Shown: positions 34,938 to 45,868, counted from the stretch's first letter. The stretch: DNA of 64,000 nucleotides from Bacteroidota bacterium (GCA_003389385.1 QQVM01000009.1:1-64000), one strand, 5' to 3'. Numbers and translations are program-made. Notes: generated from the sequence alone by a model not told the origin.

Positions 34938-37900
34938 TTGTCAGAAGATGTTTTTGTTATTCTGAGATCATGTTGGCGCATCATGAAATATACAATAGGA
35001 ACGATGATCAGGTTGAGCAATGTCGATGTGAAAAGTCCGCCAAGTATAACTTTTGCCATCGGACTTTGGATTTCATTTCCTGGAAGATCTCCTGAGATTG
35101 CCAATGGAATCAGTGCAAGTCCTGCTGTCAGTGCTGTCATCAAGATTGGACTAAGACGGTCGGTAGATCCTTTGAGAATAATATCTTGCAATTTCATGCC
35201 TTCATTTTCCAGTGTTTGATAATGAGATATCAGCAAAATGCCATTGCGAGTGGCAATTCCAAATAATGTGATGAATCCGATTATTGACGGAATGCTCAAT
35301 ATATTTCCGGTAAAATAAATACTGAAAATTCCTCCGATCAATGCCAGTGGCAGGTTGAGGAGAATGATCACCGAAGTTTTTACCTTTTTAAATTCCTGAA
35401 ACAATATTAGAAATATTGCTATCAAAGATAAAAGCGAAGTGACAAGCAGGGTTTCGGAAGCTTCCTCTTCCGATTGAAACTGACCGCCCAGTTCTACGTG
35501 ATAATTCTCAGGAAGTGAAATTCTTTCTTTAATTCTTTCTCTTATTTCTTTCACTGCGCTGCGCTGGTCTCTTCCGCTGACATTGGCAGAAACCACTGTT
35601 TTACGTTGAACGTTTTCCCTGCTCACACTGCCGGGCCCTGCTGTACTGACTATGTCGGCAACATGATAAAGAGGAACTTTTTTATCATCTCCGGCATCAA
35701 TCAAAGTGTTTCTGATAGACTCAATATCCGATCTGTAGTTCTCTTCAAAGCGAACGACCAGATCATGGCTTCTTCCGCCCTCCTGAATACTTGATACGAT
35801 CTTGCCTCCAAGCGCTGTGCTGATGAACGCATTGAAGTCGCCAACACGAATTCCGTATAAGGCAAGCATTTCTCGTTTCGCCCTGATCTGAATCTGGGGA
35901 ATTTCTGTTTGAAGCTCTACTCCTACGTCCACAAGGCCTTCAAGATCTCCAATGGCAGATTTGATTTCCTGTGAAATCCTGTATAACTGATTTAAGTCAG
36001 TCCCGAAGATTTTAATCGCGATGTTCGCTCTCGTGCCGGATAACATATGATCAATGCGGTGTCCGATCGGTTGACCGATTGTAATGTTTACTCCGGGAAT
36101 GCCGGACAGTTCATTTCTGACTTGTTCCAGAAACTCTTCTCTGCTTCTGCCGTTGAGTTCAAAAGGCGCATCAATCTCTGATGAATTCACCCCCTGTGCA
36201 TGCTCGTCCAGTTCAGCCCTTCCTGTTCTGCGTGTTACAGTGTTTATACCCGGAACAGAAAGCAGTTTTTTCTCGATCAACTTTCCTGTTTTATTGCTTT
36301 CTTCAAGAGATATCCCCGGCATTGTCACTGCGCTGATCACCAAAGAGCCTTCGTTGAACTCCGGAAGGAAACTTCTGCCGAGACGACTGAACATGAATAT
36401 TGAAAAGAGAAACAAAGCCACGGTGGAATACAGCACTTTTTTCTTGTGACGGAAGACAAAATCAAGTGTTGAGGCATAAACAGATTTCAGAAATGAGATC
36501 AGGTGGCTCTCCTTGCTGTGCCTGCTCAACATTTTTTCATTTGCAAGAAGGTATGAGCCTAATACCGGCGTGATGGTGAGAGAAACAAGAAGTGAAGCGA
36601 GCAAGGAAACAATGAATGCGATTCCCAGTGGCTCAAGAAGCTTTCCTTCCATCCCGGATAAAAAGAACAGAGGAATAAATGCTATCACAATTATGATTGT
36701 GGCGTTCACAATGCTGGTGCGTATTTCCATGGACGCATCCAAAATCACGTCGAACTTATTTCTTTTTTGTTCCTCAGGCAGCAAAGAATTTTCTCTCAGC
36801 CGGCGGTAAACATTTTCCACATCAATGATGGCATCATCCACAATTGCGCCGATTGCGATGGCCATACCACCCAGGCTCATTGTGTTAATCGAAAACCCCG
36901 CCCAACTTAATGCGAGTATAGAGACTAACAGTGATACCGGTATGGCTAGTAGGGATATTGCGGTTGCTCTCCAGTTCATGAGAAAGAGGAAGAGAATAAG
37001 CGCCACAAAAAAACTTCCTTCCAGTAAAACTTTCTGGATGTTATCAATGGATGCGTGAATGAAATCAGATTGTCTGAAAATGTCTGAATCGATAAGAATT
37101 CCCGGAGGGAGGTTTTTCCTGATTTCTTCCAGCGCAGCGTCGATTTTTTCGCTGAGATCTATTGTGTTAATACCCGGTTGTTTCTGAACAGTCATAATGA
37201 CCGCTTCTTCTGCATTCAGGGAGGCATCACCTATCTTCGGACCGCCGGCAATTTTTACTTCTGAGACATCTCCGATTCTTACAGGCATCCCATTATTCTG
37301 TTTGATCACTGATGCAGCGATTTCATCAGTTTCAGTTGTACGACCTACTCCTTTAATCACATATTCATTTGAGTACGCATTTAAAAATCCACCGGATGAA
37401 TTTCCTCCTGAATATTCTGCCGCTTCGGTCAGTTCCTTCAGAGAAACTCCATACAGATTCATTTTGTCGGGAGAAGCAAGAATCTGATACTGCAACTTCT
37501 CGCCGCCAAGCACAACCACCTGAGCCACTCCGCCCGTTGCGAGCAAGCGCGGGCGAATATGCCATTCCGCAGTTGTTCGCAATTCACCGGGAGAAATAAT
37601 ATTTTTTCCGCTGCTGTCTTTTTCTGATTTAATTCCGATCAGCATGATTTCACCCATTATAGATGACTGCGGAGCGAGTGTCGGCTGACCAGCCTCAGCC
37701 GGGAGCCGGCTGGCAATTGTTGTCAATTTTTCATTTACGATCTGTCGTGCTTTGAAAACATCCGTGTCCCATTCGAATTCCACCCATACCACTGAAATGC
37801 CTGCAGCGGAAGAACTGCGAACTCTTCTGACACCTGTAGCTCCGTTCACTGCTGTTTCAATGTGAAAACTTACAAGTTTTTCTACTTCCTCCGGCGCCAT

Positions 37901-38065
37901 ACCCGGGGCTTCTGTAAGTACCGCCACAGTAGGTGCCGTCAGGTCCGGAAATACATCCACGTCCATGCGTGTGCTTACATAAGTCCCGAAAACAATCAGC
38001 AACACAGTGAACATGATCACCGCCAGGCTGTTTTCAAGTGAAAAACTTATCAGTTTCTTAAGCAT
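34934..38065 (-). CDS. CusA/CzcA-type RND heavy-metal efflux pump
   Basis: A 1043-residue inner-membrane RND transporter of the heavy-metal (HME) type, which exports divalent or monovalent metal ions with proton input. Features: N-terminal helix LKKLISFSLENSLAVIMF, periplasmic DVDVFPDLTAPTVAVLTEAPGMAPEEVE, the TM4 proton-relay motif IGAIVDDAIIDVENVYRR, KKVLYSTVALFLFSI starting the second half, and the GFITLFGIATRNGILLI motif in the C-terminal half. The D-D-A-I-I-D-V-E-N form differs from the classic CzcA (DGAV) and CusA (DAAI) variants, so the metal cannot be named. The ATG at 38065 was chosen because an earlier frame overlaps cusB and adds non-homologous residues. It lies 7 bases after cusB. 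Confidence 0.9.
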   Translation of the reverse strand: MLKKLISFSLENSLAVIMFTVLLIVFGTYVSTRMDVDVFPDLTAPTVAVLTEAPGMAPEEVEKLVSFHIETAVNGATGVRRVRSSSAAGISVVWVEFEWDTDVFKARQIVNEKLTTIASRLPAEAGQPTLAPQSSIMGEIMLIGIKSEKDSSGKNIISPGELRTTAEWHIRPRLLATGGVAQVVVLGGEKLQYQILASPDKMNLYGVSLKELTEAAEYSGGNSSGGFLNAYSNEYVIKGVGRTTETDEIAASVIKQNNGMPVRIGDVSEVKIAGGPKIGDASLNAEEAVIMTVQKQPGINTIDLSEKIDAALEEIRKNLPPGILIDSDIFRQSDFIHASIDNIQKVLLEGSFFVALILFLFLMNWRATAISLLAIPVSLLVSILALSWAGFSINTMSLGGMAIAIGAIVDDAIIDVENVYRRLRENSLLPEEQKRNKFDVILDASMEIRTSIVNATIIIVIAFIPLFFLSGMEGKLLEPLGIAFIVSLLASLLVSLTITPVLGSYLLANEKMLSRHSKESHLISFLKSVYASTLDFVFRHKKKVLYSTVALFLFSIFMFSRLGRSFLPEFNEGSLVISAVTMPGISLEESNKTGKLIEKKLLSVPGINTVTRRTGRAELDEHAQGVNSSEIDAPFELNGRSREEFLEQVRNELSGIPGVNITIGQPIGHRIDHMLSGTRANIAIKIFGTDLNQLYRISQEIKSAIGDLEGLVDVGVELQTEIPQIQIRAKREMLALYGIRVGDFNAFISTALGGKIVSSIQEGGRSHDLVVRFEENYRSDIESIRNTLIDAGDDKKVPLYHVADIVSTAGPGSVSRENVQRKTVVSANVSGRDQRSAVKEIRERIKERISLPENYHVELGGQFQSEEEASETLLVTSLLSLIAIFLILFQEFKKVKTSVIILLNLPLALIGGIFSIYFTGNILSIPSIIGFITLFGIATRNGILLISHYQTLENEGMKLQDIILKGSTDRLSPILMTALTAGLALIPLAISGDLPGNEIQSPMAKVILGGLFTSTLLNLIIVPIVYFMMRQHDLRITKTSSDK

Positions 38066-38072
38066 GATTTTC

Positions 38073-39596
38073 TTAGTGTGAATGACCGTGATCCGGAATC
38101 GCTCCTGACACGGCTGACATTTTAACCTGATAAGCACCACGAATGACTACAATCTCACCTTCAGCCAATCCTGACAATACCGGTACTTTTATACCGTCAC
38201 CTTTACCTGTTCTGACTTCTCTCTTCTCGTATCTTTCTCCACTCTTCTGTACAAATACATAATGGTATCCCTGTTCTTCTATGACAGAATTTACCGGTAC
38301 AGCAATGAATTCCTCTTCGCTTGTTGTGATAAGATTAACTTCAAGCGCCGATCCCGGAATAAGGGAAGTGTTGTTTTCAATTTCAATGTAAACTGGAATC
38401 ACGTGTCGATGTTCCGAAATGCTTCTTGCGTAACCTATGACTTTTCCGTTGAAGTCTTTTGAGTTTGTAAATTCTTTCATGTCCGGTGTTTTAAAATTTG
38501 CAGAAACAATGGATGATGATTTCGCAAAATCTTTTTGAGATAAGTTTGCCTGAATTAACAGCTTGTTTCCTCCAACCACTTTGGCAAGCCTGTCGCCTGC
38601 TTCCGCAAATTGACCTTCCTGAATGTAGATCTCAGATAAAAAACCGGAAGCAGGAGAACGCACAAATCTTTCATTGGAAGAGTGACCTGAAGAAACAGTT
38701 TCAAATCTCTTTTTAGTTAGCTCATATTCAGTTTTGCTTTGTTCATATGTTTTTTGAGAAATGATTTTGTCCTTAATCAAACTGGTGTTCCTTTTGTATT
38801 CTGCTTCCGCCATTTCAAATCGCGTACGGATTTCTTCATATTCCGTACTTACATTATCACCACTGATATTACCTGACCCAATACGGAAAAGTAACTCACC
38901 TTTGACGGTTTTTTTTCCATTCAGAATGTCCGGACCGGCAAATGAAATTATACCCCGTGCAGAGGCTGTGATATAAGTAGCGTCTGACGGATGTGGAAGG
39001 AGCACTCCGGATGTTTTAATGACTTCGCTGAACTTGCTCCTTTTAACCTTCTGAACAGCAAACTCAGTCCTCCATGCCTGTTCTTTGCTGAAGTGAATGT
39101 CAGATGCTTCTTCAGGTAATATGGAAGCATTCGCTGTTGCCCTGTCAGAATAGACAGTCACGTTTTCTACTTCAAATACTTCATCCTTTTTTCCGTCATT
39201 GATATTAAACACCAGCTTGAATGAATCGCCGGTATCAGAGGGTATCAGCGAACATTGAAATATTCCGGGAGATCTGAGGGAATCGGCATTGTACCTGATT
39301 CCTTTTTGACCTTTAATAAGACTCAGTGTCATTTTCCCGCGTTCAAGAGCCAGCTGATTCTCTTTCTTTTGGCTTACATGCACCAGAAAAACCGACTTTT
39401 CATTTTTCACAAGTGGGATAAATTCCACATAGAGTTCTGTGCTTTCGCTGTGAAGAGTAAGCTTAGTTATGGGTTCTTCATCATGAGAATGTCCGTGATC
39501 GTCTTCATGAATATTTTTGCAAGCGGGCAAACAGAATACCGCATGTATTAATAATGCCAGAATGCTGATTTTAAACCAACTTCTATTAATGCGCAT
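38073..39596 (-). CDS. CusB/CzcB-type periplasmic adaptor, lipoprotein with His-rich ends
   Basis: A 507-residue membrane-fusion protein. The ATG at 39596 gives a signal with a canonical lipobox LPAC (Cys26) and a metal-binding tail right after it (HEDDHGHSHDEE). Then come a beta-rich N-terminal domain (about 40-170), a lipoyl/hairpin region with long helices (about 230-320; TEYEEIRTRFEMAEAEYKRNTSLIKD), and the beta-barrel plus membrane-proximal domain ending with NSVIEEQGYHYVFVQKSG and a His-tail (PDHGHSH). It bridges the RND pump and the TolC duct. Its first codons overlap the end of the His-rich lipoprotein gene by 11 bases. A longer frame to 39647 is an artefact of the neighbour's His codons read out of frame. 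Confidence 0.88.
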   Translation of the reverse strand: MRINRSWFKISILALLIHAVFCLPACKNIHEDDHGHSHDEEPITKLTLHSESTELYVEFIPLVKNEKSVFLVHVSQKKENQLALERGKMTLSLIKGQKGIRYNADSLRSPGIFQCSLIPSDTGDSFKLVFNINDGKKDEVFEVENVTVYSDRATANASILPEEASDIHFSKEQAWRTEFAVQKVKRSKFSEVIKTSGVLLPHPSDATYITASARGIISFAGPDILNGKKTVKGELLFRIGSGNISGDNVSTEYEEIRTRFEMAEAEYKRNTSLIKDKIISQKTYEQSKTEYELTKKRFETVSSGHSSNERFVRSPASGFLSEIYIQEGQFAEAGDRLAKVVGGNKLLIQANLSQKDFAKSSSIVSANFKTPDMKEFTNSKDFNGKVIGYARSISEHRHVIPVYIEIENNTSLIPGSALEVNLITTSEEEFIAVPVNSVIEEQGYHYVFVQKSGERYEKREVRTGKGDGIKVPVLSGLAEGEIVVIRGAYQVKMSAVSGAIPDHGHSH

Positions 39597-39843
39597 GTTT
39601 GTGGTCATGGTCATGGTCGTGGGTATGTCCGTGGTCGTGGTGTTCACCTTGTTTTGGATTTACTGCGACGGAGTCTTCGCCAATGGTTATTTCTTCCTGC
39701 TGATGTGAATGATGTTCGTGTCCGTCGTGGTCATGAGAATGTGTATGTCCGTCATGTGTGTGTTCTTTATTGCTGTTTCCAGAACATGATGCCAGCGTAA
39801 GTGCTGCAGATAATAATCCAATGTGGATGAAGTTGATTTTCAT
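39586..39843 (-). CDS. His-rich lipoprotein, probable metal-binding accessory of the efflux operon
   Basis: An 85-residue lipoprotein with signal ending in the lipobox LASC (Cys20). Nearly all of the mature part is metal-ligand sequence: about 20 histidines in two blocks, EHTHDGHTHSHDHDGHEHHSH and HHDHGHTHDHDHDHKHAH, joined by an acidic linker (QQEEITIGEDSVAVNPK). It probably buffers or delivers zinc, copper or similar ions to the pump or holds them in the periplasm. The ATG at 39843 was chosen because it starts the signal peptide. It overlaps the downstream adaptor gene by 11 bases. The exact role is inferred from composition and position. Confidence 0.8.
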   Translation of the reverse strand: MKINFIHIGLLSAALTLASCSGNSNKEHTHDGHTHSHDHDGHEHHSHQQEEITIGEDSVAVNPKQGEHHDHGHTHDHDHDHKHAH

Positions 39844-39886
39844 AATTGTAATTTTTGATTTTATAGATATATATAATATGCTAAAA

Positions 39887-39908
39887 TGGTGTTTCAAAAT
39901 AAACACCA
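39887..39908 (-). other. intercistronic hairpin in the metal-efflux operon
   Basis: TGGTGTTT and AAACACCA (39887-39894 and 39901-39908) form a perfect 8-base stem with a 6-base loop between the two His-rich genes. On the minus strand it is followed by only four T residues, so it could be a weak terminator or attenuator, or an mRNA-processing stop. Confidence 0.5.
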
Positions 39909-39929
39909 CGCGATAATATTCGCTTATCT

Positions 39930-40328
39930 TCAGGCAAAAGAAGGTGGGGCCCGCAATCCTTTGGAAGATGATTGGGGCCGGATAGGAATCGCGTTTTCTG
40001 GTGGCGCTTTTCCTTTAGAAAATTCAAGATCAAAAAAATAGAATTGACGGTTTGTGCATGGAAGACTATATGGAATGTCCTTGCACCATGCTTTAATCGG
40101 ATCAATCGCTGATATCAGATATGTCAACTCATCATCTGAATGAAACAAATGAGAAAAAAGATCTTTGTCATGAGAATGCTCTTCATGAAGGCCCTCATGA
40201 GTATGATGATGTTCGTGTGCAACATGATTAGTTTGCACATGATGATGATGATGCGGAAAAATGCTGTGTCCAAGCATGATCGCATACGCGATAAGCATTG
40301 TGAAAAAAGCAAAAAGACGCAAAGACAT
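39930..40328 (-). CDS. His-rich exported or membrane protein at the head of the metal-efflux operon
   Basis: A 132-residue protein. One hydrophobic segment (SLRLFAFFTMLIAYAIMLGHSIFP) acts as a signal or anchor and leads into a metal-ligand stretch HHHHHVQTNHVAHEHHHTHEGLHEEHSHDKD, then a neutral region without known motifs (DELTYLISAIDPIKAWCKDIPYS) and a basic tail. Similar small proteins with the GHS-x-x-PHHHHH pattern occur beside metal RND pumps in Bacteroidota. The start is the ATG at 40328; a TTG three codons earlier overlaps the -7 element. Probably a periplasmic metal sensor or buffer; the direct role is unknown. Confidence 0.72.
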   Translation of the reverse strand: MSLRLFAFFTMLIAYAIMLGHSIFPHHHHHVQTNHVAHEHHHTHEGLHEEHSHDKDLFSHLFHSDDELTYLISAIDPIKAWCKDIPYSLPCTNRQFYFFDLEFSKGKAPPENAIPIRPQSSSKGLRAPPSFA

Positions 40329-40334
40329 ATCTCT

Positions 40335-40342
40335 CAAAGATA
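40335..40342 (-). promoter_or_regulatory. -7 promoter element of the metal-efflux operon
   Basis: TATCTTTG on the minus strand matches TAnnTTTG and ends 6 bases before the ATG at 40328. No TTG is visible at -33, which suggests help from an activator or an alternative sigma factor, if it is the promoter. Confidence 0.5.
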
Positions 40343-40382
40343 GAAAGAAATCTGAAGCTTTAAAATGACCTTCTAAACAGCT

Positions 40383-42044
<1,662 letters not shown>

Positions 42045-42071
42045 TTATCAGGCATGAAATAAACTAATATC

Positions 42072-43571
42072 TTAGTTTTCAGCAGCAATGCGGGATTCAA
42101 GAGATTCTATTCTCTTTAGCAGATTTTCAATGATCTCCTGTTGTTCCTTTATTGCCTGAGTCAGCACCGGAATCATCCCAGTATAATTTATCCCGTTATA
42201 TTCAAACCTTTCTTTGTTTTCGCTAACAAACAATTCATCTGTCACCAACTCTGGAAAATTTATTTTCATATCCTCTGCCATGAAACCAAACTGCTTTCCT
42301 TCAGCCAGGTTCATTCCTTTCTTATCAATGAAATCATATGAATAAGTGTTTAGCCCACGGATCTTGGCAAGTGCACCAGAATATTGTTCTATGTTTTTCT
42401 TCAATCTCCTGTCACTTGGATTGCTTAACACTCCCGTTACGGTGACATTGCCTGCAAAATATGCGCTATAAAATGCTCCATTCTCATCCCCGTACACAGC
42501 GGAATGTCCGTTCAGTACGCCGCTTCCATACACCCCGCTGAAATTCCCGATAAATACGCCTCCAAAACCGTAAAACAAATCAGTATTCACCGCCTTTGCA
42601 TAGAGAGCCACTCCGTCATTTTGTGCTGTACCATTGTATTCTGTTCTAAGGCCGGTGGCGAAAGTCCCGTCAATGAATTGCTGAGAGCCTACTCCGCCTG
42701 TTCCTGAAAGTGAGTCATTTTCAAAGTGCGCGCTGATTTGTTTTGAGCTTTTCACTGTCATCAGTGAATTAGGATTGTGTCCGTTTGTTCCAGTGCCAAT
42801 TCCAAAAAGTCCGTTTCCTGTCAGACTCATTATATTTCCGGAGAGACTGTTTCTGAAATTGAGTCTTTCATTCGCATTGTCAAGAGAATTCAAACCTTCA
42901 ATCGCCCAATAGTTGTTGCCAGACACATTTTGAAATGTCAGACGTGCGAAGTCGAAAGGATCAGTTTCAAGAAGTTTCAGATGCGGATTGAAAGAAGCTC
43001 CGTTGTGATTAATTTCAAATTTTGCTGAGGGAATCGTTGTTCCCAATCCAACCGCACCATTGTCTTCGAACAAAACAGAATTGGAGCCACTTACGGAGTC
43101 GGTGAATTTTATCAGGTAACCGGCCTGTCCATTGATGTTTGAATATAAAGTGTCTTGTTCGGTGATTGTATTGCCTGACCAAAGCGCGTATGGAACACTT
43201 AATAATTCAGTTGATCCCATGTCGACATAGGAACTTCCTCCGGCAGGATCCATTTCGGTAAGGATAAATCTTGCACCTTGAATCCAGCCAACGCTGTCCA
43301 TCGAACCTGTGAGTACAGTTCCGTTTCCGATTTCCAAGGTGAACATCCCGAATTGATTTGTGCTGACAAAATGTTCTTCAGAATATTCCACGTTTCCTGA
43401 AACAGCTGCATCCGATATACTGATCCTTACGGATATCAATTGATTGATGATTGCGGACCCACTCATGTCGCGGGCAACAGCCTGGTAATTGAATTTTTTT
43501 GGCACCTGGGCCTCCACGAAAGTGCTTAAACAAAGGATAATTGCACAAATCCTAAACATCTTATTTTTCAT
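42072..43571 (-). CDS. secreted tail-fibre-domain protein with C-terminal S74 intramolecular chaperone
   Basis: A 499-residue protein with a signal peptide (about 1-21, FVEAQ), an N-terminal domain common in Bacteroidota (PKKFNYQAVARDMSGSAIINQLISVRISI), and a long Gly/Asn-rich stalk containing repeats such as NGLFGIGTGTN and GVYGSGVLNGHSAVYGDENG. The C-terminus carries a peptidase S74/endosialidase chaperone domain beginning S386-D-R-R-L-K-K-N-I, followed by FGFMAEDMKINFPELV and a coiled coil (QAIKEQQEIIENLLKRIESLESRI). By analogy with phage tail spikes, the Ser may cut the chaperone off after trimer folding. No T9SS domain is present. It diverges from the lysyl oxidase gene. Confidence 0.85.
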   Translation of the reverse strand: MKNKMFRICAIILCLSTFVEAQVPKKFNYQAVARDMSGSAIINQLISVRISISDAAVSGNVEYSEEHFVSTNQFGMFTLEIGNGTVLTGSMDSVGWIQGARFILTEMDPAGGSSYVDMGSTELLSVPYALWSGNTITEQDTLYSNINGQAGYLIKFTDSVSGSNSVLFEDNGAVGLGTTIPSAKFEINHNGASFNPHLKLLETDPFDFARLTFQNVSGNNYWAIEGLNSLDNANERLNFRNSLSGNIMSLTGNGLFGIGTGTNGHNPNSLMTVKSSKQISAHFENDSLSGTGGVGSQQFIDGTFATGLRTEYNGTAQNDGVALYAKAVNTDLFYGFGGVFIGNFSGVYGSGVLNGHSAVYGDENGAFYSAYFAGNVTVTGVLSNPSDRRLKKNIEQYSGALAKIRGLNTYSYDFIDKKGMNLAEGKQFGFMAEDMKINFPELVTDELFVSENKERFEYNGINYTGMIPVLTQAIKEQQEIIENLLKRIESLESRIAAEN

Positions 43572-43779
43572 AACGGTCTATTTTAACTTGAGTCAAAATG
43601 AACTCAGCTAAATATATCAATTTTCAATGATTTCTCTTACGATTATAAATTATAGCTTCGTTGATTATGCCACTTAGCTATAATCTCTATGATTTAAAAG
43701 GAATAATCATGCGTAAACAATTGAAAATAATGGGAAAGTCCGATATTTTTAATAGATTTCGCCCCCATTGTTGTTTAAT

Positions 43780-45852
43780 ATGAAAAGACTGCTACTTCTA
43801 ATTCTTGTATTGATTTCAATTGGTAATAGGGCTACCTATGCTCAATGCAGCACGACTAATGCAACATCCTGTGTCTGTAAAGATGCCGGACAAACAGATT
43901 GCGACTTGCTCCCGGATATTCAAATCGGACATCCGCCTTTTTTTGACTACGGTGCCACCTACGGGATTATCGAGTATTCACAAACCGGCAACGGAGTCGA
44001 TAATGGCCGTCTCAAAATTACAGTATCAACACCTAACCCGGGCCATGGTCCGCTTGAACTGAGGGCGACAAACATTTTTGTTTGTGATACTGATACTTTC
44101 ATAGGCGCTCCCCCTAGTATTTGTCCTGATGGTATTACCTATCCTGCGATATTGATCAACCAACGTATTTACCACAAAAGCGGAAATACCATGTCGCATT
44201 ATGACCGCGCCGCAGGAACCATGACTTATCACCCAACACACAGTCATATGCACGTAGATGACTGGGGTGTTTATACTCTGCGCACCAGAGATACTTCCGA
44301 GGCAGATCCCAGAAACTGGCCTATAATAGGTGCAGGCTCCAAACTGGCATTTTGTGTAATGGATTACGGTACTTGCGCGGGATATCCTGACCATTGTCTT
44401 GACAGCGTAGGAAATTCACTCAACAGCAATTCGGATTTTCCCAACTATGGGCTGGGTGGTGGAAATTATAGCTGCTCTCCGAATGTGCAGGGAATTTCTT
44501 CGGGATATGTAGACATCTACTGGACAAGTCTTGACGGAATGTGGATTGATGTACCTCCTGGAACCTGCAACGGTGAATACTGGATAGTCACTGAAGTTGA
44601 CCCGAACAATAATTTCCTTGAAGCTGATGAAACAAACAATGTGTATGCTGTTCCGTATAATTTAACAAAACAAGAACCGAATCCGGCAACTCAACAGGTC
44701 AGAGTGAATATTCAGAATTCTGTATTGAATCTTTGTGCAGGAGAAAGTACGGTACTTGAGGTTGACTCTTCCGTTTCCGCTTTATCATATCTCTGGAGTA
44801 ACGGTGATACTACCCGTAGTACTACAGTCAGTGCTGCTGGACGTTACAGCGTTCAGATTTCTAATCAGTGCGGTACCGGTCAGTCAGTTGATGTGGATGT
44901 AAATGTTTTCAGCCCTCCATCAGCACCTGTCGGAACCAATGATACCATCCTTACACCCGGAACGGCAAATCTTACAGCCATAGCACCGGGTAATATCTCC
45001 TGGTACGATTCTCCATCAGGTGGAAGTGCTCTGGGAATTGGAAGCATTTTTACAACACCCTTCATTAATAACACCACTACATTTTATGCTGAAGCTGAAG
45101 TGTTACACCCGGGGGCCAGCATGAATATAGGACCTGCCGATAGCGCAGTTTCTGGCGGCAGCTCTTCGACTACTAATCAGTATCTGATATTTGACTGCTA
45201 TAATCCGTTCACGCTTCACTCTGTTAAAGTCTATGCACAAAGCGCCGGCACCAGGACAATTGAGCTGAGAAATGATCAGAACACCGTGCTTCAGAGCAGG
45301 GTTGTGAGTGTGCTTGCAGGTGAGAATACCGTGATACTTGACTTCAATATCACTCCGGGATCCGCCTATCGTCTTGCCAAAACCGGTGGCGAATTGTTCC
45401 GTAATAACATTGCAAGCGGACTAAGTTTCCCCTATACGATTGACAACTTCTGTTCTATCACCTCTACATCCCAAGGTACCGGCTATTACTACTTCTTCTA
45501 CAACTGGGAAATAAGATTGCCCGGCGCAAGTTGTATCAGTGCCAGAACTCCTGTGACAGCCGTGGTTAATCAACCAAATCTGTTAGGGGATATTGACAAG
45601 CTAAACTCACTGAGTGTATATCCGAATCCTGCTACCGAAAATATTACTGTTGAATTCCGAATCCATCAGATAAAAAATGCGCGCATTAATCTGCTCGATG
45701 CATTAGGCAATGTTGTAAGCACCAGTAAAATTGCTTCAGCTTCCGGTGAATTTAAAGAAAGCGTTGATGTGAGCGGACTTGCAAAAGGAGTTTATATGAT
45801 TCAGATTCTGGCCAGTAATAAAAACTACTACCACAAACTGGTAATTCAATAA
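43780..45852 (+). CDS. lysyl-oxidase-like copper amine oxidase exported by T9SS
   Basis: A 690-residue secreted protein. Signal peptide 1-22 (ending TYAQ). Residues about 42-296 match the lysyl oxidase domain: the copper site H151-PT-H154-S-H156-M-H158 (HxxHxHxH), followed by the aligned segment DDWGVYTLR, then SKLAFCVMD with K188, VQGISSGYVDIYWTSLDGMWID with Y247, and the closing EVDPNNNFLEADETNN. K188 and Y247 align with the pair that forms the lysine tyrosylquinone cofactor in animal enzymes. Later come an Ig-like repeat (CAGESTVLEVD...YLWSNGD), more beta domains and a T9SS sorting domain (YPNPATENITVEF...HKLVIQ). It should oxidise lysine side chains or amines outside the cell. The ATG at 43780 is chosen over a TTG four codons upstream. 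Confidence 0.85.
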   Translation: MKRLLLLILVLISIGNRATYAQCSTTNATSCVCKDAGQTDCDLLPDIQIGHPPFFDYGATYGIIEYSQTGNGVDNGRLKITVSTPNPGHGPLELRATNIFVCDTDTFIGAPPSICPDGITYPAILINQRIYHKSGNTMSHYDRAAGTMTYHPTHSHMHVDDWGVYTLRTRDTSEADPRNWPIIGAGSKLAFCVMDYGTCAGYPDHCLDSVGNSLNSNSDFPNYGLGGGNYSCSPNVQGISSGYVDIYWTSLDGMWIDVPPGTCNGEYWIVTEVDPNNNFLEADETNNVYAVPYNLTKQEPNPATQQVRVNIQNSVLNLCAGESTVLEVDSSVSALSYLWSNGDTTRSTTVSAAGRYSVQISNQCGTGQSVDVDVNVFSPPSAPVGTNDTILTPGTANLTAIAPGNISWYDSPSGGSALGIGSIFTTPFINNTTTFYAEAEVLHPGASMNIGPADSAVSGGSSSTTNQYLIFDCYNPFTLHSVKVYAQSAGTRTIELRNDQNTVLQSRVVSVLAGENTVILDFNITPGSAYRLAKTGGELFRNNIASGLSFPYTIDNFCSITSTSQGTGYYYFFYNWEIRLPGASCISARTPVTAVVNQPNLLGDIDKLNSLSVYPNPATENITVEFRIHQIKNARINLLDALGNVVSTSKIASASGEFKESVDVSGLAKGVYMIQILASNKNYYHKLVIQ

Positions 45853-45868
45853 TATCATATGTTGCATG

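Noticed and set aside
39597-39760. short direct repeats resembling a tandem array or CRISPR
   Set aside because: They are CAT/CAC/GAT codon runs coding for His-Asp-rich tracts within two genes; no spacer-repeat structure.
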